Below, piece by piece: positions 1-11,716 of a stretch of DNA of 64,000 nucleotides. Positions within the stretch are counted from its first letter, which is position 1. Each line of letters starts with the position of its first letter. The position numbers and the translations under genes were made by a program. Source of the stretch: Gnetum montanum (taxonomy: Eukaryota > Streptophyta > Gnetopsida > Gnetales > Gnetaceae); assembly GCA_015680685.1 (NCBI GenBank), contig MNCI01006577.1, positions 60,785-124,784 of the forward strand, read 5' to 3'. The notes under the pieces were generated by a model. That model was not told the origin of the DNA. It saw only the letters and a list, made by a program, of their open reading frames with translations, and did not search any database.

Positions 1-55
1 GCCATTAAATTAAGGCCTTCCTTCATACTTTTCAAATAGAAATGTCATTTCCTTT

Positions 56-999
56 TGATGAGTCATCAGTTAGTTGGCTAGGATATTGTTGATGCTATAT
101 TGCATCTATTTGACAAAAAGTCAATTTTTGTCCATCAATGATATTGTAACTATGATATTGTATCTACAATGTTGCATATTCAATGTCATAGCACAAACTA
201 TGTCATTGTAGATCTGATATTGCAAGATGCATGCATACCTATAAATATAGCACTTAGGCACACAATCCAAAGAGCTTTCATTCCACCCTTAGGTAGATTC
301 TTATGGTTTCGTTTCATAGTTTTAGCGATAGAGTGAATGCTTGCAGTGTGGTGTTAAGCAGTTTTATAGAATCTTTATTCGAGTGAAGTGTACTTGGGCA
401 CAATTCCTATCCAAAAATAAAGATCAAGATTACTTTTCATCATTGCAGCATCCACTTAGTCTTACTGTTTTACTTAGCATAGTTTCTATTGTTTTCTTAG
501 TTTAATCATTTACATCTTCAAGTACTTTACTTTCTTGTTCATTAGTAAAGCAAAATGAGTACGACTGGTTTCAAGCATTTAAGTGTAATCATTTGGTAAT
601 CCTAGTAGTGTTATTACCTAGTAGCATAACACTTGGTAACCTAGTAACAATTACATAAGTCCAAGACATGTATGGTAAGCCAGAACTGGATGCTCATCAC
701 TCTAGGCTAGAGTAGATTAACATTACTGTCATTACTTATACTTAGGACTAAATTTTATTTCCAATTATGTTTATCGCTAAGAGTAATTAGGGCTTAACAA
801 CATCAATTATCATATGCCTCACTTTGGACTGAACTATACGTGACAAAGCTACCACTAGTCCAAGTGGGAAAATAGCGTCTTGCTATCATTGCTTAATAAG
901 CTAGATGCCACAACTAGTCCCATCCATTGAATTTGACCAAATTGTGCATGAACACTTGTGATTCGTATGGTTGGGCGTAGGAATACCTACCGCTCATCA
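56..999 (+). repeat. LTR 1 of a TGATGAG-family gypsy element (5' LTR)
   Basis: The 944-bp repeat begins TGATGAGTCATC and ends CGCTCATCA, close to the TGATGAG...CTCATCA inverted ends of the other copies here. It has a TATA box (TATAAATA, 240-247) and a poly(A) signal (AATAAA, 416-421) in the right order for plus-strand transcription. A degraded primer-binding site follows one base later, which fixes this as a 5' LTR. The U3 part (about 88-235) holds several decayed GATATTG/ATATTG palindromes. The boundaries come from alignment by eye with the copies at 4776, 52801 and 61282. No target duplication can be checked because the element's right end is unclear. Confidence 0.8.
240..247 (+). promoter_or_regulatory. 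TATA box of LTR 1
   Basis: TATAAATA lies about 170 bp upstream of the AATAAA signal of the same LTR. The sister LTR has the same motif at 4913-4920, so it is the likely core promoter of the retrotransposon. Confidence 0.55.
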
Positions 1000-1000
1000 C

Positions 1001-1018
1001 TGATGTTGTTGTTGAGAA
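1001..1018 (+). other. Degraded primer-binding site, tRNA-Asp type
   Basis: The 18 bases after the LTR match the Athila-type tRNA-Asp primer site TGGCGCCGTTGCCGGGGA at 10 positions. All eight differences are C-to-T or G-to-A. This pattern is what deamination of methylated cytosines on both strands produces. Confidence 0.6.
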
Positions 1019-1279
1019 TGGTGCTAGCTATTTAGATTAGTTATATTATACACAATCGTTGTAAACATATTAACAATCTATCTTATAGAAAACATTAATA
1101 TTTTAAGTCATACACATTATCAAATGAAATCATGTCTTCTTTAAGTAGGACCAAGAATGCATCACATGATGAAAACACTCTTAGGAGAAACAATAGGATA
1201 TATACTTAAGAAAATTGAAGTGAACAAACTCAAGTAGGGGTTTCATATGTTCATTTCAACCCTTACTACATAGAATGAC

Positions 1280-3248
1280 TACATTTTGCTAGTGCAAATA
1301 ATCCTAGAGAATATGAAGAAAGTCCTAGGACAAGGAGGGCCTCAAGGCCTAGGACCTTCTCCAAACCTAGAAGAGATACATCAAGGGACCAAAGGGGAAA
1401 ATATAGTATCCATGGAAATTCTCCTAGTTCACCATCTTTCTCTTTCTCTTCCATGTGTAGTTTTGACGAGGATGAATGAAGGTATAGAAATAGGGATCAA
1501 GGTGAAGATAGAAGTAGAAATAGATGAGATCATCAAAGTGAGAATAGACAAGATTATCATAATCAGACCAATAGAAATAAAAATCATCACCATGACATTT
1601 TTGATGATGATGAACCCTTGTTGGCTATTAGGAGCATGACACAAATAAAGAAGGTAGTTAGAATACCCCATAAGCATCAAAGGGAAAGTCACATTAAAAG
1701 GCTTGATATGAATAACATCCCTAAATTTGTGGGAGGCTATAACTTTGATCCACAATAGCACTTACAAGACTTCCATAATGCCTGTGCCTTGTAGAACATC
1801 AAGAGTGAGTGGTAAAATCTTAAGCTCTTTCCTATGACACTAGTTGACAAAGCTGAAAGTTGGTATAGATCGTTAGAACTGGATTCAATCCATTGATTAT
1901 CTACAATGCTAGAACTCTTCCAATGAGAAATATCAAACATGAATTCAATCCATTGATTATCTACAATGCAAGAGTGTCTAATCTAAGGAAATAGATCCAA
2001 GGATGGATGCAAGAAAAACATGAATCCTTGGATGTGGCCTTGGATAGATACTATTCACTACTACATAGATGTCCAAGCCTTGATTTCTCTCAAAAATATC
2101 ATCTTTTCCACATCATAGATGGGCTTCGTAACAAAATGAGAGAGACCCTTGGGATTTATGCCCAAGGTTAATTGTCCAATTGAAAGCACATCAGATACAA
2201 AGGCTAATTGAGTGGGTGGCAAAAGAAGGAGAGTTATGTAAACTAGCAAATGTAGAGGAATATAACTAGGTTCCAACTCTTTAAATGAAGTGGATCCATA
2301 TCTATGATGAGGAAAAAGAAGCAGCTCTTGATGAGGTGATTTTCCAACAAACCCTGCCAATACAAAAATCTATCGCTAAGCTTGAGCTAAGGATAGATAA
2401 GATGTGGGAGTTGAAAAATGACAAAGTTACAACTTGTGTGAAAACCATAAAGGAGAGAGTAACATAACAAGAATATACTAAGTAGATCAAGAAGAGGAAA
2501 AGGAACAAAGAAATGGGTAGGAACACTTATTGACAAAAGAAAAAATAGTTGTAGGAGAAGAGGTTGTAGACTCAACCATAGAAAAGGATGATGGATGTGA
2601 CATTTGCCTATATGACCATTCAAAGGGCTATTGACCAGTCATGTTACATCTACATGAGTATTGAAATTTTTCTTTGAATCCCAAGTTCATACAAAAGCAA
2701 ATGCCTAGGAAATTATCTTATTCACAAGGTAATTATAAATAGTCATACAACCAACCGTACTATCCTAGTGGGACTTCTTACTAACCTCAACACTACTATC
2801 AAATGTAGTGGGAAAGCTCACAGTTGTGGGGGAGGCCATCATCAAACTAGCACTACCCTTACTACCAGCTGGACTTGTATGGATATTATGTTCAAAAACT
2901 TGTTTCTCCAAATGATTCTACTACCTCTACCTTAAATCTATCACTCTCCCAAATATCATCAACCCATAGCATCCCTTGTGGAATCATCGTCTCAAACCTC
3001 TTATCCTTCGCAACCTCCTCAATATTTTCAAATCTTGCATTCTTGTAGGACTAGTGGTTTGGTATCTTTGTGCTTGTGAGAAGAAGAAGACATTTTGCAA
3101 AAGAAAATAAAATTATCAGTGTGCTTTTATAATTCTATGTATAGTGGGGATAATATTGACCTTTAGGTTCGTACAACGATATTAATGGTATTCACTTAGA
3201 CCTAAATAATGCACATTCCACAAACAAAGTCCCTAGCAATGGTGCCAA
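1280..3248 (+). pseudogene. Decayed gag polyprotein of TGATGAG-family element 1
   Basis: This is a broken gag capsid gene. A basic Arg/Asp/His-rich stretch (about 1470-1600) is followed by the gag core: RLDMNNIPKF near 1700, then LQDFHNACAL, NLKLFPMTLVDKAESWY and a leucine-rich segment up to about 2360. A lysine-rich tail and a Pro/Tyr/Gln-rich region (2620-2930) come next. Stops are mostly TAG or TAA where the related copy at 6.9-10.2 kb has Gln codons, and the frame shifts several times. A 27-bp segment is repeated 60 bp apart (1883 and 1943). No protease is seen before a reverse-oriented LTR cuts in at 3249. Capsid would package element RNA in the cytoplasm, but this copy cannot make it. 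Confidence 0.7.
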
Positions 3249-4177
3249 TGATAAGTGGAGAGGTATCCCTATGTCCAACTATACAAATCACAAAGAATTT
3301 ACACGCGATCTAGTCAAATTTCATGGACTTTATCATTTCTAGTGCACTAGTCCTTTAGGAAGTGAATCTTACCTTAAGATCAATTGTTGTCTTCCCAATT
3401 ACAGTTGTGATGTACATGGTTAAGTGTAATCGAGGCATCCGATTTTTATCATTTTTTGTTTTATAGTTTGTGCTCAAAATGTAGATAAAATGAATTTGAT
3501 TACTAATTTGAATTAACTAATTAACTAGCATTTAACTAATCCTAACATAAGCATTTGATCCTACTTTTCATACACATCTTGAACCCATGTATCCATTGCT
3601 GGGTGACTAAGTGCTACGCTACTGGGCGTACCAAGCAATAATGCTGTTGGGATTGCCAAGTGAATATGTGTTATGCTCAAAGTGGTCATACTTATGTATG
3701 TAATCTATCTCACTTAATTTCCTCATTAACATAATAATTGGAAAATATTTAATAACTAATGTAAAATATTTAATAAATAATTGAAAAAATTAAATGCACA
3801 AATGAAATAGCTAATCTATCCAAAGTGCTACAAGGTTTATTAGAAAGCTCATGTTTATTATCGCACACACTATCGTGCTCAGGTACAACAATGCTTGAAT
3901 AAAGATCTATACACTCAATGACTCCTACTGTAGGCACTTAAGGGAAAAATTTTAACTTTCAAATGAAAAAATTACAAGAGCTTTGCTACAACTACAATCT
4001 CTAATTACCATAAATGTGGTTGCAAGTGCATAGTTATAACTGAAAACCAACATTGAGTCGATAAGGGCTCATCGACACATGGTAAGATGCATCGACTAGG
4101 CCTTGTCGATGAGGCCTAGTTGACAAGGTTGCATCGATGAGGCCTCATTGATGCAACCAGTTTAACATGACTCATTA
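3249..4177 (-). repeat. Reverse-oriented LTR of the TGATGAG family
   Basis: It begins TGATAAGTGGAGAGGTATCCC, matching the reverse-oriented LTRs at 5165, 12602 and 61282, and ends near CTCATTA. It follows element 1 gag directly. No matching 5-bp duplication is seen at the two sides, so it may be a solo LTR with a decayed target site or part of a rearranged element. Its U3 (about 4050-4155) holds repeated ATCGATGAGGCCTCATCGAT-like palindromes instead of the GATATC type. Confidence 0.65.
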
Positions 4178-4475
4178 CTCAGCTTAGCATCCACCTATCC
4201 ACAAAATTTTATAAGATCACTCAAAGAAAATGATAATTTAATGATGAAAAAAAATATCTCCAGAAATACAATAATGACCATAGAAGTTTAAGATCACTTA
4301 GGAAAAGGATGGTTTAATGATGGAAAAAAATGTTTCCAAAAATGGAATATTGAAGATCAAGATTTAAATTTAAGATTTAAGGATATGAAAATAGGGATCA
4401 AACAAAAGGCATTGAAGTACATGGGGACAAGTATGTAGCATCCATAAAAAAATACCCACTTATTTATCTAATGAT
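4178..4475. other. Unassigned A-rich stretch
   Basis: About 300 bases lie between the reverse LTR and the small ORF at 4476. An 'aagatcactyar...aatgatgraaaaaaat' segment is repeated imperfectly at 4214-4256 and 4290-4332. No coding signal or LTR end is recognised. Confidence 0.3.
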
Positions 4476-4778
4476 ATGCCTCAACACAATAAGGTGGTAA
4501 TCATATGTACTTGTGTGGGATCTTACTATCTATTGATTGAAATAGGAAGATGGATTAATCTTCAAAGACAACAATGCATCTACAGATTTTGTATACATGT
4601 AGTAGTGGAAGATGAAGAGCATAGAATCATCACTCGAAGCTACAGTGCTTATCTCGCTAAGTGGGATCTTGGGAGTTTGCTAGATGAGCACAAGTTTAAC
4701 CCTCTTGAGTGGCTATGCCCAGGTGAAAACCCAAGTCTTCAACTTGAAAAACAAGCATCTTATCATCACTCTAATTGA
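4476..4778 (+). CDS. Uncharacterised 100-residue open reading frame
   Basis: This open frame has no stops in a region where neighbouring element genes carry a stop every few tens of codons. The product would be a small protein with a Cys/Leu/Ile-rich N-terminal half and an acidic then His-ending C-terminal half. I recognise no family. It ends inside the first bases of the next LTR (4776). It may be part of an element's 3' coding region, a fragment of a captured gene, or chance. There is no obvious promoter or Kozak context to support translation. The support is length and openness only. Confidence 0.25.
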   Translation: MPQHNKVVIICTCVGSYYLLIEIGRWINLQRQQCIYRFCIHVVVEDEEHRIITRSYSAYLAKWDLGSLLDEHKFNPLEWLCPGENPSLQLEKQASYHHSN

Positions 4779-6579
4779 CGATCCTTGATAAAACCAATTT
4801 TTTGACAACTATAATATTGGGTATCCAATATTGGAGCTCCAATATCAGATACTCGATATTGGAGCCCAAGCTACAACATCAGATATCTGATATTACATGA
4901 CACGTGCTTACCTATAAATACGACACTTAGGTGCATGATCAATGACACAATTTCATCCATCCTTACTGAAACTCTTTTAGTTTGTTTCCATGAATTATGA
5001 TTTAGTAATTAGAAGTGTGAATGCATGAAGTATAGTTTGAACTAGTGAACGACATCTTTATTTGAGCATTTTGTACTTGGGCACAAGTGTGACTAGAAAT
5101 AAAGATCGAGCTATTTCATACTATTGCAGCACTCTCTTAATTTTACTATTTTACTTAGAATAATTGATGAGTAGCAAGTATCCCTACGCTCAAGCATACA
5201 AATCACTAACCATTCACATGCGATCTGATTGAATTTCGTGGACTCTATGTTTTCCGGTACAGTAGTCTATAGGAAGTGAACTTGCCGTAATAGTCATTCA
5301 TTATCTTCTCAATTACACTTGTGACATGCAAAGGTATGATTAAGTGTAATCAAGGTATATGAATTTTATTAAATTTTCTATGTTTTATGTTATGGATGCT
5401 TAAAATAAAGGATTGAGGAAATGAAGTAATGCAATTGCTAACTTAATCTAACTAACTATACCTAACTAATCCTAACATAAGTATCTGGTCCCACTTGCCG
5501 TACACATCCTGAACATAGTTAGTGCCATTGGGTTACCAAACGTTAAGTGTTACTGGGATTACCAAGCATCAAGCGTTTACTCAAAGTGGTCGTACTTATG
5601 TGCTTAATTAATTTCTACTTAATCTAGCTTAGTTTAGCCTAATTGATTATTTAATTACTTAAAGCATTAAAGGAAACTGAATAAAACATGAAATGCATAA
5701 AATAAACAATTAATCTATTTCCAAGTGCCACAAGGTTTATTAAAAAGCTCATCTTTATTGCCGTTCACATTGCTATGCTCAGGTACATTAGTGCTTGAAT
5801 AAAGATCCATACACTTTTTGACTCCTATTGCAAGCACTTAAAAAAATATTCTAACTCTCAAATGAAAAAACTACAAGAGCATTGCTACAACTATGACAAG
5901 ACTTCCCCATACACACAATGGGTGAGTGCATATTTATAGACTTTATTATGGAGCTATGTTGATGGGGCCTCATAAACATAGTAAATGCTACATTGACATG
6001 ACCCTATTAATGGGGCAACACCACATCGATGGGGGCCCATTGACACAACACTTTGATGCTTCATCAATAATGATTACTATTTTCCTAGTTAAACATGTAC
6101 TTTTTCATGCACTTTACTTTTACTATTGTTAAGCAAAATAAGTATGGCTGATCTCAAGCACTAAAGTGTAATTTCTTGGTAACCTAGTAGTGCTATCACT
6201 TCGTTTTCCTAGTAGCAGAGTACTTGGCAATCCCAGTAGTAGTTACACGAAGCCCAAGGTATGTATGGAAGGTCAAGACTGAATACTCATTACCATAGGT
6301 TAGAATATTGTTTACTATTTTTCTTAGACTTAGAAACTATTTTTACTTTACCATGTTTACTAGGAGTAACAATGGACCCTACAACATCAGCTATCATACA
6401 CTTCACCGTGAGTTAAACCATACTCATAGATTTTACTAGCTCACATGGGAAGATGATGATCATGAACTTAAACCAATTACTAGCATAATCACATTGTCTC
6501 ATTCACATATTATGATATGGTCACATGCGAACGCCTATGACTTGTATGACTGGGTATTGGATTACTTCACCACTCATCA
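4776..6579 (+). repeat. LTR 2 of the TGATGAG family, split by a nested LTR
   Basis: It begins TGACGATCC and ends CACTCATCA. It contains a TATA box (TATAAATA, 4913-4920) and AATAAA (5098-5103), and is followed after one base by a primer site (6581). Removing the nested LTR and one target copy (907 bp in all) leaves about 897 bp, the usual size for the family. U3 (4805-4900) has decayed inverted repeats of ATATTGG/CCAATAT type. It is the 5' LTR of element 2 and could also have served as the right LTR of element 1. Confidence 0.75.
5165..6066 (-). mobile_element. Solo LTR nested in LTR 2, target duplication ATAAT
   Basis: This 902-bp LTR runs from TGATGAGTAGC to CTTCATCA in reverse orientation. 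It is flanked by perfect 5-bp repeats ATAAT (5160-5164 and 6067-6071). LTR 2 sequence resumes on the other side, matching LTR 1 around 478. It is therefore a complete insertion reduced to one LTR by recombination. Its U3 has CATCGATGGGGGCCC-type palindromes, so it belongs to a different subfamily from its host LTR. Confidence 0.85.
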
Positions 6580-6580
6580 T

Positions 6581-6598
6581 TGGCACCATTGCCAAGGA
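6581..6598 (+). other. Primer-binding site, tRNA-Asp type
   Basis: TGGCACCATTGCCAAGGA differs from the Athila-type tRNA-Asp primer site by four G-to-A changes only. It starts one base after the LTR end, the same spacing as at 1001. Confidence 0.7.
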
Positions 6599-6899
6599 CT
6601 TGTCAATGTATGCTGAGTAATTGATTACATAAAGTTCATTGTACTTGAAACTCAAGGTTAAAATTCATAACTCTAACTAAGCACAATTAAAACAAATGTC
6701 TTAAACCATAACATGACTTCAAAAAGGATACAACATCACTTGCCAAGGAACTACAGAGAAGTAATGATAGAATTAACAAAGAAGAAGATTGAAGTATGCT
6801 AATGCAAACAAGGATCTCATATGCTCATCACAATATTTACTATTCTAAGTTTACATTCATCTTTTATCAGGATAGGTAATTCAGGTGGAGAGATCTCCA

Positions 6900-9800
6900 A
6901 GGGAACATAATCCTACCACCAAAAAATTTAGCAGCCATTATGCTCCAAACCACTCTCAAGGGGATGAAACTAAGTGAAGCACTTGGAGGGTATCATGAAA
7001 CCAAATACATGACCCAACCATATGAACCCATTGACAAGCAGTTAAGGAAAGAAAATGTTATGGAAATAAGACATGAACTAGATAAAGGAAAGATAGTTAA
7101 TTGTACTATTGTCTTGGAGGAGTTTGATGGAGATGCATTCATTGTTAAACAACTCCACTGAAATCATGAGTTCTAGTCACAAACACCTATCATTCGATTA
7201 GAAGAAATTTCTAGGAATAAGTCACACTTTGAATTAGTAGAGACATTTAGGTAGAAGGCAAAAGACTCAAGGCACAAGCAGGACTTAAGGCCAAGAATCC
7301 CTACTAGATCTCACAAAGAAGAACATTAGATTCATTATAGGAGGACAAGCTAACGTTGTTCTCCTACTGTCTCATATGCATCCTCATAATCATCAGAAGA
7401 CTTTGACAGAAGGAGGCAAAGGTATAGAAATCATGATAGGGAAGAGAGGAGAACTCATGACCATCATGATTGTCACTCAAGACATTCTAATTCAGAAGAT
7501 GTAGAGTACAAAGGACACAAACATAGGGATCATAGAAATCATGAAAGGGATGAACATAGAAGGGGACACTACTACAACCAAGCACATGAACCCGATTAAG
7601 ATGATTAACCCCTGATGGCACCTTGAAGTGTGATTAACATGTAGGAAGCTGTACACATTCCAACTTGGCACATGAGGGATAGTTGTATCAAATGGCTTGA
7701 TATGAAAAACATGCCAAGATTTGAAGGTGGTTATAATGTTGATCCACAACACTACCTTTAAGCTTTCCATGATGCCTACATCCTACAGAACATTGAAAGT
7801 GACTTGTAGAATTTAAAGTTGTTTCCAATAACACTTGTGAAAAAAGTAGAGAGCTCGTACCAATTACTTAAACTTGAATTAATTAGAATATGGAGTACCA
7901 TGCTAGATATCTTTGATGACAAGTACCAAACCTTCATATGGGTGTCTAAATTAAGAAAGAAAATCCAAGGATGGAAGCAATGGAGTCATGAAACCATTAA
8001 TGTGTTAATGGGTAGATAATACTCATGACTGCATAAATGCCTAGGCCATGGATTCTCATAGAAGGAACAACTTAGGCACATTGTAAATGGGTTGTCAAAC
8101 AAAACTAGGGAGACACTTGGGATTTATACCCAAGGTAGATTATCTAAAATGACTACCCATCACATCCAGAGATTAATTAATTAAGTGGTGAAGGAAGAAG
8201 GTGAATTACGAAAGAGAGAATATATTGAGGAGTATAACCTAGATCCATCAATCAGAAAGAGAGATGTAAGGGTTTGTGGTATCTAGGTAGAGGAAACCTT
8301 GGATCAAGAAATTCAAAAGAAAATGCTATCAATACAAAAATCTATTGCCAATGTAGCAGCATAGGTAGCGAAGATGTAGGACTTAGTTGATGAGAGATGT
8401 ACAATAGCTTTAAGGATTATGGAAGAGAGAGTAGAGCAAGCCTTTGAAAAAGGAAAAGATAAGAAAAAGAAGAAAGATTTTGGATAAAAAGGCATAGTGG
8501 CTATAGTGGCTGAGTGGTCAAACACTAGCTTCATCAATGAGGAAGGATTAGCTGTTTGTTAGTATGAACATCCTAAGGGATGTTACCTAGTAATGGTACA
8601 TTTACAAGAAACGGTGGCATATGAACTCAATCCTAGATTTGTTAAAAAACAAATGCCTAGAAGGTTATCTTATTCCCATGGTAGCTACAAGTAGAACTTC
8701 CAACCAACATACTATCCTAGTGGAGCTTTGCCACATCCACAAGAGTAGTACCATTAGTAGTGGCAACAACCCAATCATGGGCCATGCCACCACCAATAAT
8801 ATCCATATCAGTAGCCACATCCTTATGGATACTATGTCCAATGTCTAATCTTGCCAACAAATGTAGCTATTTAATCTCCATAGTACTACTCAACTGAATA
8901 CCATAGACCAACACCACCAAGGCTAGATTCCAACTCATACATGCATCTACAAGTAGCTTGTTCATCCAGTCAAACTTCTAGTCCTTTACCCATAGTGCCA
9001 CCACTTGTCATGCAAGGAGAACTACCATCATAGTGTCAGCAGAAAAGGGTTACTAGGGTAGTGAACATACAAATGAAGGATCCTATTAGCAATACTACGG
9101 GCAAAGAAAAGAAATGTCTTTTCTTTAAGACAAGTCCACAAAGAGCTAGTAGAGTTAGAAAGTCACTAAACTATGTTCCTCCTATAAACACTATGCTTCC
9201 CCAACAATCGACTTAGAATTTAAAGACTTTCATGCTCACAGAAGAAATGTCAAACTGGATAAAGGTATGGCTACTTCAAAAAAAATGAATTAATCTAAGA
9301 ATTCACCTGATTATTTACAAGTGGCTGGAAACAAGCCATGCAAAGATCTACTAGAATCAGGTTTTGGAGTAAATCTCATCTCTCAAGAAACGTACAAAGC
9401 ATGGAACCTATTGCCCTTGAAAAAGTGCAACATCATGTTATAGCTAGCAATTAGTTTGTCACCATTCATTTGGGACATATTGAAGATGTGGTGACCATTG
9501 TCAATGGGTGGTCTTATTTAGTAGACTTTTTGGTGATTGATGTGAAAAATGATGACAGGGAATTTCTAATCATCATGGGGAGAGGATGGCTTAGCATAAT
9601 AGATGAAAAGTTAATCATGAGAGATTTATCAATCGAAATATCTAAGGAAGACACACATGGATCCATACATATGTAGTGGATTCCATGCATTATTGTTGAT
9701 GAAGAAGGATGTAGTTGTGGATTGACATTACAAAACATCAACACAGTCCTTATACTAGTCCACAAAAAATGTGAAAAACAAGTGTGTGCACAAGAAAGAG

Positions 9801-10158
9801 CATGGGTCACTAAACAAAAGGACACATAGTGGCCAAAAATTTAGAGCCTCAACTAGTCTAAAATATGCATGGAAAAATTTGAACCACTTATTAAATCCTA
9901 TTCTAAGAAAATGATCCCAACTAAGAGCTTACAAATGAAAATAATAGACCATAATCATACACCAATAGATAGAGGAACTACAGACTTAGAAGATCATAAT
10001 TCAATTACCATCAGAATTACTTGGTATAATATCTAGAAAACTAAGTCACTAAGGATGGTAAGTGAAAAACCTCAAGTGTATAATCTAGGGGAACTAGGGT
10101 CTATTTTCCAAACACTCACTAATGAGTTTAGTCATGGGGGAGATGTATCATCTTGATT
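6900..10158 (+). pseudogene. gag-protease polyprotein of TGATGAG-family element 2
   Basis: This is the better-preserved gag-pro gene of the family. An N-terminal open segment (6940-7161) is followed by an Arg/His/Asp-rich basic region (7400-7570). The gag core comes next (WLDMKNMPRFEGGYN near 7690, then NLKLFPITLVKK, KLRKKIQGW and GIYTQGRL to about 8140). A Lys/Glu-rich helix follows (8310-8490), then a Pro/Tyr/Gln-rich tail (8600-9050). The protease has ESGFGVNLIS at about 9355, where the family usually has D-S/T-G, so the catalytic Asp is lost. It continues after a frameshift through DFLVIDVKNDD to IIMGRGWLS. A further frame of about 145 codons then ends at TGA 10,156, overlapping the purine tract. 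No reverse transcriptase or integrase follows, so this copy is non-autonomous. Confidence 0.7.
10128..10142 (+). other. Candidate polypurine tract inside the end of the gag-pro frame
   Basis: CATGGGGGAGATG resembles the CATGGGGGT that sits next to the 3' LTR in the copy ending at 62,285 (read on the minus strand). Here it is still inside the reading frame and no family LTR follows, so the right end of element 2 has been lost or rearranged. Confidence 0.4.
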
Positions 10159-11007
10159 CTAGAATTAATAAGTTTTTTTTTTCAAATTTTTGTTTTACAA
10201 TTCTTTTAATTTCTAATTTCTTGACATACCTTTTCACATTTCTTAATAATTTTTTTTTCATTTTTTATACTTTTTAATTTCTTAAATTTTTTATATTCTT
10301 TGACATTTTTTAATTCTTTAATGATTTTTCATTCTTTACATCTTTTCCCAATTCTTACTATCTTTTTCATACTTTGTTTTCATTTTATTTGTAAGTATTT
10401 TTGATTGCTAATAAAACACATTAAGAATAAAGGCAAGATATAGTCCAATAAAGTAAAAATTTCTCTTTGTTACCACATCACAAGGGATTGATTATTTGAA
10501 AATGAGACTACAACATTCATCCATTCATTTCATTAATAAGAGGTTTTTACCATGGTTATAATGATGTTCTTTCCATCATACAACTAAGAATAAACTTGTG
10601 ATCATTATGCCTAGATTGAAAAGTAAAGAACCAAGTGGAAATGTAAAGGGTGTGACATCAAGAGGACTTGTGGATTCTCTTGGATTACTACTATGAGTTG
10701 TATCATGTTATCTAGGTTGTATTATATTGTTGTAGATCTAACAAAAAATAGAAGCAAGAGTAGAATAAGTGTTACCTTACCATGTCACTAGAAAGACATG
10801 TTAACCATGCCTAAAGGTAGTCCTCTAGTAAGGTTGACATAGATAAAAGTAAAACTAATGCAAAGAATAAACTTTTGGGGGTCCAACTAGAAAGACATGT
10901 TACCCATGCTTGAAGGTAGGCAGCTTCTTAGAAATTGAAAAATAATAAAAGCATGCCATGAATAAACTTCTCCCTTGGAAAATACACCAAGTGAAGATAC
11001 TCCTTAC
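10159..11007. other. Non-coding T-rich stretch
   Basis: From 10,170 to 10,390 the plus strand is strongly T-rich, with repeated TTTTTAATTTCTT-like words. From 10,780 to 10,925 a 'ctagaaagacatgttaMccatgc' motif occurs twice. No coding potential or LTR ends are seen. It may be the remnant of an element 3' region. Confidence 0.35.
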
Positions 11008-11451
11008 ACTAGTGTTAGTTTTACAGTTGTAATTCCAAGAGATGAGATAAAGCAATGTCATTAAAATGTGGTTTGGACTTGGTTTGAATCTTGGATAGAA
11101 AGGCTAATGATTACTTTAACCACCAATAAAACATAAGAATTCATTATGCTTATGGTAAGATACCTCATGTCTTGATTTTTGCAATCGCTTCTCAGTCCAT
11201 CTCATCTCATTGTATGAATAATCATAACTTGTGGTTTTGTGTAATATAGAGTCATTTTTCTTAATTTGGTGATACTAACATGTATGTTTTGCTAAATAGG
11301 TATGCATTACATTCAACTCCTTGAGCACCTAAGGACACTTTTAGGCTTGGTTATACAAGGGCATTAAGGACTAGAGCCTACTTTGGGGAGGACTCACTTG
11401 TATAATTGTTGTATCTTATACGTGCTAAGTGATTCCACATCATCTTAAGTC
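11008..11451. repeat. 444-bp direct repeat, copy 1 (empty-site version)
   Basis: This copy is nearly identical (three differences seen) to 11,717-12,160 and has the same length. It begins with ACTAG and ends at AAGTC just before a single N. It continues smoothly from its left flank, with no LTR inside. Confidence 0.85.
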
Positions 11452-11452
11452 N
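11452..11452. other. Single N: assembly join
   Basis: The unknown base lies exactly where the first 444-bp repeat ends and an LTR fragment begins mid-sequence. It is best read as a scaffold join of unknown length. Confidence 0.8.
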
Positions 11453-11716
11453 AGGACTCCTACTACGGGCACATGGAAAATATTCTATCTCTGGGGTGAT
11501 CAATCCGCTAGAGTTTCGCTACTTTACGCCTAGCATGAGGAATGAGGGGAGTGCCGCCTCTTATTTATAGATATGACGACGGACCGCGATATTGCATACG
11601 CGATATTGCAAGGAAAGACACGATATCGCATACACGATATCGTAGGGGATGCGATATCACGTCGGCCGCGATATCGCGTACGCGATATCATGGCTTGTGC
11701 AATCTGCATCTCATCA
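11453..11716 (-). repeat. Partial LTR of the TGATGAG family with GATATC palindromes
   Basis: These 264 bp match the U3/TATA end of the reverse LTR at 61,282-62,285: 'ctcttatttatagatatg' at 11,560, then GCGATATCGC-type palindromes, then the CTCATCA end. ACTAG follows at once (11,717-11,721) and also begins the first repeat copy (11,008-11,012), so ACTAG is the likely target duplication. The other LTR end is missing at the N. Confidence 0.75.
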
